This document shows positions 37,560 through 48,279 of a stretch of 64,000 nt of DNA, in pieces. The position numbers were made by a program, and so were the translations under genes. The stretch's first letter is position 1; every line of letters starts with the position of its first letter. The notes under the pieces are model-generated. The model ran no database searches. It was given only the letters and a program-made list of their open reading frames with translations, and had not been told where the DNA came from. The stretch comes from Pycnopodia helianthoides (Eukaryota; Echinodermata; Asteroidea; Forcipulatida; Asteriidae), in contig CM063252.1 of NCBI GenBank assembly GCA_032158295.1, positions 19,612,036 through 19,676,035 on the forward strand. The letters run 5' to 3'.

Positions 37560-38195
37560 AATGCAATTGTAAAGGCACCAGTGGCCCATGCATTTTCCAT
37601 GAAACATAACAACTCAATTTATGATTTGCATTTGATGCAAAGAGATCAACGTCAGGAGGGAACGTGAGTTTTAAAATGACTTCAAAAATACATGAGTTGG
37701 GAATCATTTCCTTGTTAGACTCTTTTCAAGATAGACAGTCTGCCGTTCCGTTAGTTTTTCCCTGGAATATGTGTTGTCAATAGGCAAATATTCCTGTGCA
37801 ACACCAACCATAAATAGTGTAAGTAATATGGTTTAGGGAACTGATGGTTCCTCCCATCTTTGAGATGTAAGACACAGCCGTGCTGTTATCTGATTAAATA
37901 AGGATGTGTCCATTCTTGAAGTTTGTACCCAACTTTTTGATGCGTTTTTTACAGCTATTAGTTCAAGGATGTTGAGTTCCATTCAGGTTCTCTGACTACT
38001 TACCTCGTGCATAGGAGTTGTCTGTTTAACAGAACGCTCTCTAACCAAAGTTACTCGCATCTGTGGAGATAACCAGATGATCATTGAGTGGTAATTTTAT
38101 ATGACCTTTGAAATCCTCATGGGGAACAGATAACCGCCACTGAATTCCATCAATAATTGATGAATTTATCTCCCCAAAGTCATCCAAATTGTGAA
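37560..38195 (-). pseudogene. DIRS RNase H domain
   Basis: Visible on the minus strand: HLVISTDASNFG (first catalytic Asp region), ELNILELIAVKNA, SDNSTAVSYISKMGGT (the DNSTAV-Y--K-GGT motif typical of these elements) and the following PPDVDLFASNANHKL...YVSW segment. At least one frameshift separates the ELIAVKNA and DNSTAV blocks, and stops are frequent. Confidence 0.75.
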
Positions 38196-38199
38196 AGTT

Positions 38200-39178
38200 A
38201 GTCTGGGGGGGGGGGAGTGGGGCACAACAGTGCAACCCGGATTTCGTTTTAGAGGGTAAACAAAAAATGGGTGGGGTCCAGGGGCCGGCCTTTTGGCCCC
38301 TGGTAGGGTCCAGGGGCGAAGCCCCGGCGGGGGTTCAGGGGGCGTAGTTAAGTGAAGTCTTTACTCTTGAATGCCAGAACGACATGAAATATATTTTATC
38401 CAGGACAAATTGGCATGTCAGGTTTCAAACGCTTATGTTATCGTGCAAATCTAAGCAATTACAAGTGACACATCATGAAAGATTCATTTTTGCAGAAAAA
38501 AAAAATTTGATAGGCATAGGATGAAAAAGAAATCCATCCTGCCGCTGTGGGAAAAGACATCACACACACTTGTGGCTAATTTTTTAAGCAGGCAGTTCGC
38601 TGGGGGTCAAGCTTTCAGCTTTTGGCATTTTGAGGGGTGAAAAACCAAGCATCCATGTGCCTCAAAGGGGGGAAAGACACCACTTGTGGCCAATTTAAAA
38701 AATAAAAAAATTTTACCCGGTGGGCACAGGCCCCCTGGGCCCCCCCTCCCCTGGATCCGCGCCTGATCATTCAAATATATCCAAATGCCCCCCAGTTATT
38801 TTGTTTGCCCCCTCCCCATTTTTTTCCCCGATGGCGGCAATTGAGTTTAATCCCAAACCATTGTACCCAAGCTGGCACCATCAAAAAAGTCCAATACACT
38901 TACCATCTCCGGCAATGTTAATAAAATGTGGATTTATTTATCTGTACAAGCTTGGAAACTTGCTATAAATAGAAATGCATTGTCTGCCCAAAACCGTAAG
39001 CAGCCATTGTACACGCAGTTCGCACAACACGTCACATTCACACAGTGCAAAATCTTATTTCTGGAGTGAATTGTAGGCTTATACAGTACATTATAGACTT
39101 TTGTTTGCCCCCCTAAATTTAAGTTTGCTCCCCTCTTGCCCCCCCCCCCAGATTAACAGGTCTGGTGCCGCCGCTGGC
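38200..39178. mobile_element. GC-rich MITE insertions inside the DIRS element
   Basis: 38200 to about 38765 is a relative of 30885-31844: GGGTAAACAAAAAATGGGTG, TGCCAGAACGACATGAAA, and an end at CTGGATCCGCGCCTG. The remainder, up to the end TCTGGTGCCGCCGCTG at about 39160-39178, appears to be a second element with CCCCC-rich termini. The flanking DIRS sequence jumps from RT to RNase H, so the middle of RT was lost here. Confidence 0.55.
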
Positions 39179-39189
39179 AGTAATATTTT

Positions 39190-39553
39190 TCTGCCCAAGA
39201 GAAGCAAAGATAAGGTTGATCTTGCTCACAAATGGGAATGGCGAAATAAGCATCTTTCAGGTCAATTAATGAAAGAAAATCTTTCTCTTTAATGATGTTT
39301 TTCACAAGCTTCGTAATTTCAGAAAATTTCAGTATTGAGAAAATATTGGATAAGAACCAACATGTTTCTTGTTGCACCTGTCGTATTGCACCCTTGTGCA
39401 GAAGTTAATTGATTTCGGTGTGAATCCCAAAAGAATTTATAGATTTGAAAATTAAATCCTCTTTGGTTAGAGGTTTGCAATGGGCATGCAAGCTAATATC
39501 AAAATTTTTAATCCAATTGTCTGAAGTGATTTGAGACCAGTTTGTTTTACATA
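39190..39553 (-). pseudogene. DIRS reverse transcriptase, N-terminal half
   Basis: Minus-strand frame with INSFGIHTEIN, LLHKGAIRQV and then SLIDLKDAYFAIPI, ending QPYLCFSWAEKYY before the insertion. DLKDAYF-IPI holds the first catalytic aspartate of gypsy/DIRS-type RTs. The Y/FxDD box is missing. Confidence 0.75.
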
Positions 39554-39554
39554 G

Positions 39555-40160
39555 TTATATTCTCCCAACGTTATTTCGAATATTAAGCAGTTTTGCTTTT
39601 ACATTCAAAGCCCGCTGTGCCCAGGATGCATGTCCTTGATAATGGTTAGATTGAGAGGGTCCTTTAGAACTTCCAGTGGGATGCCAAGATCGTCCCCTTG
39701 TCAGTATATACACAGTTCGCGGTTGTACTCCTATGTTGGTTGTATGGTACGTAATGGTGATACGGCTGACTTTTGCCTCACCTAAAGTCAGCTTTCTGAC
39801 AGCTTTATAAGCCTCTGCTACCTGTTTCATAGTACCCTTTATATCTTTGCCAAATAACATTTCGGAAATAGGGGTACTGCGTGAACACGGGCCCGGTACA
39901 TTGGGTTAAGAATTGTTTTTAGTTCTTCTCTTCATTTTATACTTAATTAAAACGAGGCGTTCCCAGCAAGGGTAATGCCATCCAAAACAAAAGTTTTGAA
40001 TCTATCAAAAAGTTCTGCATTCGCTCAACCAGATTTTGTCGCATCACGTAGCTCTGAAAGAATATTCATGTAAGGTATTAAAACCTTTGATGACATGTTT
40101 TTGGATTTGTTTCCAAAGCAATGTTGTTAGACCTTGCTGTTGCGGGGATAGTTCCCCATA
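39555..40160 (-). pseudogene. DIRS gag-like region, distal part
   Basis: Minus-strand blocks IKYKMKRR, STPISEMLFGKDIKGTMKQV and EAYKAVRKL resemble the gag-like ORF of DIRS elements, where a (L)FG motif near the C-terminus is followed by a charged helix. Stops are present upstream. A SINE at 40171 separates it from the proximal part. Confidence 0.5.
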
Positions 40161-40170
40161 GTTGTGGGGT

Positions 40171-40498
40171 GTCGTGGCCGAGCGGATAAGAACACCGAAC
40201 TCAAGCTCTGGTGTTTCTGTTCAGCAGAGTGTGGGTTCGAGTCCCGGTCGTGACACTGTGTCCCTGAGCAAGACACTTAACTATGATTGTTTCTCTCCAC
40301 CCAGGAGTGAGGGCAGAGATGGTTCTTGTGATTGATTTAACTTAGAAGCGCATACTTGTTGCATTGGCTGTTGACTCCCCAGGGAGCTGAGATGGTTTAA
40401 GGTATGAAATAAATGACCCAGTGACCAGGGGTAATAATGTTAGAAGCGCCTTGACGCCCTCGGGTGTGAAAAAGCGCTATATAAAAACCAATTATTAG
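40171..40498 (+). mobile_element. tRNA-Leu-derived SINE with conserved metazoan tail
   Basis: 40171-40254 folds like a leucine tRNA: the acceptor GTCGTGG pairs with TCGTGAC using wobbles, A-box GGCCGAGCGG, a long variable arm (CTCTGGTGTTTCTGTTCAGCAGAG) and B-box GGTTCGAGTCC. The body (CCCTGAGCAAGACACTTAAC) and 3' end (AAAAAGCGCTATATAAAAAC) recall the conserved-core SINE superfamilies of metazoans; I cannot say which. It is inserted in the DIRS gag region. It is not a functional tRNA, because the T stem has a mismatch and a tail is attached. Confidence 0.8.
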
Positions 40499-41990
40499 CT
40501 TGTTTTCGTTATTGTTTTTGTTTTTAGCTGTTTCAAAGCATAGTGCTGCGAAACAGCTTTTTTTTCGTTAAAGACACCCGGAAGTTATTCAAATAACGCA
40601 TTCTAAGCGCCGTTTTGCCTAGTTCCCGATAAGCAGTTGCAATGAAACTTTCAGTGATGAATGGCATTGGTGCAAGGAAGTGCCTAAAAGAAATCCGTCA
40701 TGATGATGTCATCACCTGTCACATGACATCATCTTAAAGATTTATTTATTTTAAATATTTGAAAATGCATATGAAATCAGCCACAACAGACCGTAGAATT
40801 CTGTTTGCGGGATTAGGTAGGGATGAATTAGGGCTTCATTTTATTCTGTGTGCTTGACCTCACGTGATCTCTCCTTCCGGTCGAAACCAGAAGTGCCCTT
40901 GTAATTCAAAAGTGGCAAAAGTTATTTTAACGATGTTAGTGTGCGCCCAGAGTGTACTTTCAATACAAATCAATGACGTCATATTATACAAGAACGCCCT
41001 CTAGTGGCAGTTGGAAAACTGTTCAAAATGCACTTTGAGAAGATGTGTAGGGCGAATATTTTTTGTAATTGCTTCACAATTAATACATATGATGACCATC
41101 AGGCAACAAACATATGCATGAAGTTTTAGATTGATTACGTCATCAGGGGTCACATGACGTGACATTTAAGGTGCACTTTTTGGAGTCGTATATCTCCAAA
41201 AGTATAGGTTTTTCTACTTTGAAACTTGGCGAGTTGTTAGATAATGGAAAGTTCTTGCTAAGTTTGTAATGACATTATGATGACGTAATCACACGATTTT
41301 ATATGATTTTTTGGTTTTTTTGCCCCTTTTTAGCAATCAATTGCTAACAAAAACATGCTTTAATCAAAAAAATCTTTTTAAACAGGCTAGATACATCATA
41401 ACTGCTTGGAAAACAAATTGACGTCATCATTTGTCAGGTTATATAACCTTAAAGGTACAGTTTTACAAGATATATAGACACTGAATTGGATCTTACAAGC
41501 CAATAATTATTGTATAATTAATTTGATTATGTACACACTATACTAATTTGATATTCAGATGAGTATATTTGAAAATATTATAAGCGAAACAGCTCTGCAT
41601 TTGTGCACAAATGCAATGTCACGTGTCTACAAAACAGCTCTTGTTTTCGTTAAAGTTTTTCTTTCATTGAAATAACGCACAATTCGTTCTAAGCGGCCTT
41701 TTGCACAGTTCCTTAAGAGCAATTGCAATGAAACTTTCAGTGATGGAAGGCATTGGTGCAATAAGCCCCTTAAAACAATGGTGCATGATGACGTCATCAC
41801 CTGTCATGTGACGTCCTTACCAACAGCCTCAATCGCCTATAGCTATTCATCGCCAGTGTGCAACGGGAAATTAACTGGTTACTTATTTTGAAGATGTTTT
41901 TCTCTTTTTCTATTTTCCTTTGATTTAAATTTGATATCGGGCAAACAAATTCACAGGGAGGGGAGAAATACAGACAAAAACATGGAAAAA
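40499..41990. repeat. TGACGTCA-rich repeat region
   Basis: A block of about 200 bp is present twice as a direct repeat, about 40535-40735 and about 41632-41815 (for example TTGCAATGAAACTTTCAGTGATG, GGCATTGGTGCAA, ATCACCTGTCA). Between and within the copies CRE-like sites recur: TGACGTCAT near 40975 and 41420, ACGTCATCA near 41145, GACGTAATC near 41282, GATGACGTCATCACC near 41788. No coding content. Confidence 0.6.
40995..41007 (-). promoter_or_regulatory. CTCF-type motif
   Basis: The minus strand reads CCACTAGAGGGCG, a full match to the core CCASYAGRGGGCR bound by CTCF in bilaterians. It lies in repetitive DNA and occupancy is unknown. Confidence 0.35.
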
Positions 41991-42040
41991 CAAGAATGGT
42001 GTGTTAACAAACACAAATGCCCCGCTGAGATTAATCTCAT

Positions 42041-42640
42041 TCTTGAGTTATCGCTCAGACATTTCTTTTGTTTTAGCCTTTAACCTGAACATTTGATGAA
42101 GGGGGTCTAAAAACAATAGGCTTCTGGGGGATTCCAAGACCAATCCACCGTCACCAAATTTGGAGTTGGTAGGCCAAGTCCTTCTTGAGTTATCGCTCGT
42201 ACAACATTTCTTTTGTTTTAGCCTTAACGACCTGAACATTTGACATATGGGGTCCAAAAGCAATAGGCTTCTGGAGGATCCTGAGACCAATCTATACATC
42301 AAGTTTGGAGTTGATATGCCAAGTCCTTCTTGAGTTATCGCTCGGACAACATTTCTTTTGTTTTAGCCTTAACGACCTGAAAATTTGTTGTAGGGGGTCC
42401 AAAAAACAATAGGCTTCTGGAGGATCCCAAGACCAATCCACACACCAAGTTTGAAGCTAATATGCTAAGTCCTTCTTGAGTTATCGCTCGGACAACATTT
42501 CTTTTGTTTTAACCATAATGACTTTGAAATTTGTTGTAGGGGGTCCAAAAACAATAGATTTCTGGAGGATCTCAAGACCAATCCACACACCAAGTTTGAA
42601 GCTAATATGCCAAGTCCTTCTTGAGTTATCGCTAGGACAA
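42041..42640. repeat. About 145-bp tandem repeat, 4 units plus partial
   Basis: The phrase TCTTGAGTTATCGCTCGGAC recurs at 42041, 42183, 42328, 42474 and 42619, a spacing of 142-146 bp. Each unit also has TTTCTTTTGTTTTAGCC, GGGGTCCAAAAACAATAG and a GACCAATCCACACACCAAG-like block. The open frames across it are repeat artefacts. Confidence 0.8.
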
Positions 42641-42651
42641 TGATTGCACAC

Positions 42652-42819
42652 ACACATGGACACACACACTTTTGCACACACCCTTGTGGGGACTTCCTAT
42701 TGTTGTTCTTTTGTTCCCTTTTCTAAAGAATTCCCTTGTGGGGACCCAGTTTAACAAGGAAAAACGTTGTGGGGACCTTTGTTCCATTGTGTAAAAGTCC
42801 CCACAATGGTGTGTATGCC

Positions 42820-42861
<42 letters not shown>

Positions 42862-43026
42862 CACACACTCATCCTTACGGATCCGGTTTGTGGGGTACTG
42901 CTATTGTTGTTCTATTATTCCCTTTTCTGAAGAATTCCCTTGTGGGGCCCAAATGTTCCTATTGAAATGACCTTGTGGGGCCATTGTCCATTGTTGTCAG
43001 GACCCCACATATGCCCTTCTGTGTGT

Positions 43027-43058
<32 letters not shown>
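42652..43058. repeat. CA microsatellites with GTGGGGAC repeats
   Basis: Two (CA)n tracts (about 42826-42873 and 43028-43058) are embedded in copies of CCTTGTGGGGAC and its inverse GTCCCCACA. Similar GTGGGGAC/CA composites are common in fish and other metazoan genomes. No coding content. Confidence 0.75.
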
Positions 43059-43059
<1 letters not shown>

Positions 43060-43063
<4 letters not shown>

Positions 43064-43341
43064 GACAAGGCAAACACTATATGCCCCTTCCGGCTGGTCT
43101 GCTTCGCCGGCGGTGCATAAAAACAAGAGAGAGCAAAACTAAAATATTGGTACCGCTTTCTACAGCCATGGTGTTTGGGGCCAGCTTGCATCGCATGTCC
43201 GGTAGAGTTTTCACAGGACTGTACCATAGATGTCATCTCTTTGATGGTGTTTATAGAGGAAGAAAATTTCTTGATGCCTTCTGCATTTTCTTGAAGTCGA
43301 GCATCAAACTCCCAGCAAGAAGCTTTGCCTGAAGGCTGCAT
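43060..43341 (-). pseudogene. DIRS gag-like region, proximal part
   Basis: A minus-strand frame starts at 43341 (MQPSGKASCWEFDARLQENA...), about 120 bp inside the TATA-bearing terminal repeat, where ORF1 of a DIRS element is expected. It is hydrophilic and helix-rich, and ends in inserted CA repeats. Placement rather than motif supports the call. Confidence 0.4.
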
Positions 43342-43430
43342 TATTGCAGCACTGAAACAGACGAGTCAGTATTCATATTGTGTTGAACAAACTGCAACAG
43401 TTTGAATGTGACCGTTATGCTTTCACACTA

Positions 43431-43580
43431 AGAAAAAATGCTGACCTCTTTGAAAAGGGGCTTATATACCTCGTCCGAAATGGTCTAATTACCATGACTA
43501 CTTAATTGCGTGATCTGCATGCCTGGCACATGAAAAGTAATGCAACCCTCTGAAGACTTAAAGTACGATGTAATAGAATT
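43431..43580 (-). repeat. DIRS element, right inverted terminal repeat with TATA box
   Basis: Inverted match to 35631-35794. On the minus strand GAGGTATATAAGCCCC and then GTCAGCA read toward the gag frame, as expected for the element's own promoter (TATATAA at 43468-43462). Confidence 0.7.
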
Positions 43581-45071
43581 TACATGGACATTATTTAAAT
43601 CTAACTCGCAAATGGCTGACTGAATGCACATTTCCTTCCATGGGCATCGATGGGTGGGGGGTGGGGGATGGGAGTACATCCCCCCCCCCCCACTTTTTAG
43701 ACTGGGGGAACATATAAGATGTCCCCTCCCCACTTTTTGATTGACTGTTCATTAGAAATATGCAACAAAACAGAAAAATATACACTATTTTCTTTATTTA
43801 ATATTACAATTTTAGTGCAAATAAAAGAAAACGATCGAACGATGAAATTTTGTTTTTCTCTTTTTGAAGGTACGCGTGCAAAATGGTGTTATGGGCCAAG
43901 TTTCATCCCAGACATGTGAGCAGGGTCACACACACCAACCACCTACCCCCCCCCCCCCCCCGACCCCGGGATAAAACATATTTCACATTGTTCCGGCATT
44001 CAAGTGTTTTTCCCTTTTCAAGGGGTTGTTGGACAAGTGTAAAGATAGTACTACACTTGAATTTAAGAAATGCTGGATAGTATTTTTTCACATGATGTTT
44101 TTAATGAATATGCATGAGACCAGATATGCACTTCCACATTTTTCTTTCCAAATTACACATCACATTTATGCCCAGATAAACTTTTAATTTCATTCTTTAA
44201 CAGTAATGTGATATAGGCCTAAATGATTATTATGTGACACCGCTTTCGCAAAACTAAAGATTATCGGTGGGATCTGGGTTTGCCACCAAAGTATTCTTGG
44301 AATTTTTTTACCATGATGAAAAGTAGACTGCCAGAATGTCTTCACACGTCCGCAGTATTATTTGCTGACGAAGTACAGCAAACACTCAGTTCAGAAGTGC
44401 TTAAAAAGTGTGTCTGTTTCTCTGTTTTGGGGCATATGGAGGCTTGATTATTCACCCCCAAAATGCCAAAAGCTCACTCACTGCAATTCTTTGAGCTCCC
44501 CCCCCACCCCCAGACATAATCTTGTGTGCGCTTTAGGTGCTGGGTGCATGTTATTTCCAAGACTTGCACTCGCCCATCCCCCTCATTTTTCAGGAGCAAT
44601 AAACGCCCTTGTTTCCTTTCATTTATTATGATTGGGTTGTAAAGTTTACAGACTGATTTGAATAACAGTACTATTTTCGCCATAGGATTTGCCATATACA
44701 GAACAAAATTCATCATGTATTTGATTTGATCTCATTTTCGAGGAGCTTGAGATGAAAAGGGTTCTGAGCAATTTGATATTTTCCAACATTCTAACTGTTA
44801 AGTCATTAATTCAAGTAGTTCTTTACCTGCAAACTAGTGTAATGATTACTTAATCAAGATAGTATTCGTTTCTTTTAAAAGCACCCGTAGATACTTCTGC
44901 TTATAAACTATCATTAAATGATGTCCTAGGCATCTTTAATATTTAAAGCAGCCTCATTGTCACAATGCAGTGAGAGGTCCATTTTTCATATATTGTGACA
45001 CCCCAACCTCAACCCCCCCCCCCCCCGAACCCATAATAAGAGAACTACAACAAATAAGTTTTTCCCACCAT
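43581..45071. other. Non-coding, C-rich repeat fragments
   Basis: No gene recognised. It contains paired CCCCCACTTTTT phrases near 43680-43740, a C run near 43950, and a reverse-orientation fragment of the 30885-type element at about 44395-44520 (AGTGCTTAAAAAGTGTGTCT, AATGCCAAAAGCTC). Confidence 0.45.
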
Positions 45072-45363
45072 TTAAAGGGGTACATTGCCTTCAAATCTCT
45101 CAAAATGTTGCTGTTTGGAATTGATCCTTATCCTTTTTAAGAGTTGTTGCCTCTTGAAATACAACTAGCGGAGTCAAAAATTTGGTTCTACAAAATAGCA
45201 GACCGTGTTCTGTCAAGAAATTACACAAAAACTGCACATTGTCAAATTCAAGGGATATTTGTTTGAATCATTATATTCTTATGTCTTTCTAACCATGTTC
45301 AATGCAAAACAAACGCTTTTTATAGCCCAAAGTGCCCAATCCAAAGGCAACATGCCCCTTTAA
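45072..45363. mobile_element. TTAA-flanked MITE, family C
   Basis: Left end TTAAAGGGGTACATTGCCTT; inverted right end AAAGGCAACATGCCCCTTTAA. 292 bp, non-coding. Confidence 0.65.
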
Positions 45364-46052
45364 ATGTCTTGTTTTCTGTTTGTGTTTAATCAAAAGGTGG
45401 TTCAACCCCAACAAGTTCAACCAATCATCTTTCTGATATTGAAATTTACTCCACATTGGACATATAATCATTTGCAATTTTTTTTTCCGTTTTTACACCT
45501 TTCCTAATCTTTTTCACGTTTTAAATTTTGTTTTAGTATGGATCAGTTGTAATTGCCTTCAAGTTAATAAATCTTACTTTAGTGAACGGATGCAAGACAT
45601 TCCAATTATTCCTCACGGTATTGTTCTTTATTCTGGACAAAATAAAATCTGTAGGCCTGTGTAGAAACACAAAAATGATAACACTTGAATAACAATTATA
45701 TTTTGACCACTAAGCTATGTACGGATTATCCTTCAAGTTCACTTTATGAAATTTAAAATAAAACAAAACCCCCCTAACCATTTTGTAATTATTTTTTGGG
45801 TACAATTTCAGTTGTTGATAAATTTCACTTTTGTGAAAGGATGCAATAAATTCCACAATTAATTTGTTCAAAAATATGTAAAACCTGTATAGAAACTAAA
45901 TTGTTCTAACATTATTAATTTGTCACAAGAAAAGTCGCCTTTGAGTAATTTTACTTTCGTAAAAAGGGTGCAAGAAATTTCATTACAATTTATGTTTTAT
46001 TTTGTTATGCTATTCAGTGAAGTGTCTGAGTCCTGAAAGTGCATATCTGCAG

Positions 46053-46095
46053 TGTTTACCCATTCTCTGCCAAGATTTATGAAGCTGCCAAAAAA
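46053..46095 (+). other. Possible mini-exon or splice-like sequence
   Basis: TATCTGCAG acceptor and AAAAAA|GTAAGTAA donor enclose 43 bp, open as VYPFSAKIYEAAKK in the phase starting at the second base. It is followed by sequence shared with the candidate exon at 25412. Too short to assign. Confidence 0.15.
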
Positions 46096-46318
46096 GTAAG
46101 TAATCCTTGTCGTTTGGAACAGTGGGCTGTTTTGCAGCACTGTACACTTAAGTGTCAAATTGACAAACCCCCCCAAAACTCTCAGGACTTCATGCTGGTT
46201 CCCGCCTGTTTGTCAAAATGAGGCAAGGTTGGGTCACAGTGGACAAGGTTGGTGTCTACATTCAGTTATGTCCACAATGTTTTAGAAGTTTTCAAGAACA
46301 AAACATTGCCGGATACTT

Positions 46319-47982
46319 GTACTGGTGTTATCACACATGGTTGACAAACGGAGTAGTTCCTAATTAGGGACCACGTTAGTAGGAGTAGAGGACTGCTCTG
46401 GTTCTCAGGGTGGCGGACCGGACCCTTCCGAAAGGGAGGTGCAATGGCCTTGACGATCTCCGAGTATGCGTGGGGCTGGTATCCTGGGACCTGCACGTGG
46501 TGGCCCTGCTTTAGACTAACCTTACCAGGATTGTTGGGCGGAGTTTCGATTGTTGGGCGGAGTTTCGATTGTTGGGCGGTGGCACGAATGATTGTGCGGG
46601 GTTCCGATTGGTGGCATGGATTCGAAGAAAAAAAATGGATTGATCTCATCGATAGATAGGATAAAGAAAATGGCAATTCCAAACTTAAAAGGGACTTGGA
46701 CACATACAACCAAGGTATGTGGAGTCCTACTCCGGCCAGGGTAACAGCTGGTTGTCGATCTTAAAGGTGCATCAGGCTGCTCCATCAAGGAGCATGGTAC
46801 TGGTGTTATCACAAATGGTTGACAAACGGGAGTAGTTCCTAATTAGGGACCACGTTAGTAGGAGTAGAGGACTGCCCTGGTTCTCAGGGTGGCGGACCGG
46901 ACCCTTCCGAAAGGGAGGTGCAATGGCCTTGACGATCTCCGAGAACGCGTGGGGCTGGTATCCTGGGACCTGCACGTGGTGGCCCTGCTTTAGACTAACC
47001 TTACCAGGATTGTTGGGCGGAGTTTCGATTGTTGGGCGGATTTTCGATTGTTGGGCGATGGCTTGAATGATTGTGCGGGGTTCCGATTGGTGGCATGGAT
47101 TCGAAGAAAAAAAATGGATTGATCTCATCGATAGATAGGATAAAGAAAATGGCAATTCCAAACTTAAAAGGGACTTGGACACATACAACCAAGGTATGTG
47201 GAGTCCTACTCCGGGCCAGGGTAACAGCTGGTTGTCGATCTTAAAGGTGCATCAGGCTGCTCCATCAAGGAGCATGGTACTGGTGTTATCACAAATGGTT
47301 GACAAACGGGAGTAGTTCCTAATTAGGGACCACGTTAGTAGGAGTAGAGGACTGCCCTGGTTCTCAGGGTGGCGGACCGGACCCTTCCGAAAGGGAGGTG
47401 CAATGGCCTTGACGATCTCGAGACGCGTGGGGCTGGTATCCTGGGACCTGCATGTGGTGGCCCTGCTTTAGACTAACCTTACCAGGATTGTTGGGCGGAG
47501 TTTCGATTGTTGGGCGGAGTTTCGTTGTTGGCGGTTCGATTGTTGGGCGATGGCTCGAATGTTTGTGCAGGGTTCCGATTGGTGGCATGGATTAGAAGAA
47601 AAAAAATGGATTGATCTCATCGATAGATAGGATAAAGAAAATGGCAATTCCAAACTTAAAAGGGACTTGGACACATACAACCAAGGTATGTGGAGTTCTA
47701 CTCCGGGCCAGGGTAACAGCTCGTTGTCGATCTTAAAGGTGCATCAGGCTGCTCCATCAAGGAGCATGGTACTGGTGTTATCACAAATGGTTGACAAACA
47801 GGAGTAGTTCCTAATTAGGGACCACGTTAGTAGGAGTAGAGGACTGCCCTGGTTCTCAGGGTGGCGGACCGGACCCTTCCGAAAGGGAGGTGCAATGGCC
47901 TTGACGATCTCTGAGGACGCGTGGGGCTGGTATCCTGGGACCTGCACGTGGTGGCCCTGCTTTAGACTAACCTTACCAGGAT
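46319..47982. repeat. About 480-bp tandem repeat, 3.5 copies
   Basis: ACTGGTGTTATCACA marks unit starts at 46321, 46799, 47279 and 47771 (periods 478, 480, 492). The last copy breaks off at ACCTTACCAGGA (47982). Copies are nearly identical, so duplication is recent. Inside each unit a 19-bp GTTGGGCGGAGTTTCGATT minisatellite varies in number. A minus-strand frame of about 140 codons is shared by the first two units but shifted in the third. On the plus strand ACCAAG|GTATGT is donor-like. Confidence 0.85.
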
Positions 47983-48279
47983 GAAATTAGGAAAATTATG
48001 CACAGCTTACATAATGTGCGCATTACAATTAAAACTTTGATAAATATTTGACTCTGGTTTATTACAACAACTTGCATATTTTTTTTAATTAGTTTGTTAT
48101 TTATTGTTTATTTGACAAGATATACGTTAAATGTAAATAGAGTTTTTAAAGAATAAACAGAGAAAAAGAAATTATTCAACTGTTCTTTGTTTATTTGTGT
48201 CACTGTTTATGTTAAAATATTATTAGGAAACTCCTTAATTTAAAGAATAAGTGAATAAAAAATCCTTTTGCTCAAGATG
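47983..48279. other. AT-rich spacer between arrays
   Basis: Nothing recognised. Confidence 0.5.

Larger units (their letters stand above)
35631..43580 (-). mobile_element. DIRS-type tyrosine-recombinase retrotransposon, decayed
   Basis: Reading the minus strand from right to left: terminal repeat with TATA box, gag-like frame (43341 down to about 43060, resuming about 40160 to 39555), reverse transcriptase N-terminal half (about 39553-39190), RNase H (about 38195-37560), tyrosine recombinase (about 37515-36700), terminal repeat in inverted orientation. Order, inverted ends and the recombinase mark the DIRS order; copia, gypsy and BEL elements carry a DDE integrase and direct repeats. All frames contain stops or shifts. 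Later insertions: TTAA MITE (36294-36686), GC-rich MITEs (about 38200-39178, with the RT middle lost), and SINE plus tandem repeats (40171 to about 43050). No intact copy is present. Confidence 0.8.

Noticed and set aside
40171..40254. Functional tRNA-Leu
   Set aside because: Mismatch and wobbles in the stems, and the body runs directly into a SINE tail.
42632..43332. Several 60-130 codon frames on both strands
   Set aside because: Most of their content is CA/TG dinucleotide repeat (TH and VC runs). Only the part after 43060 on the minus strand is kept, as a DIRS remnant.
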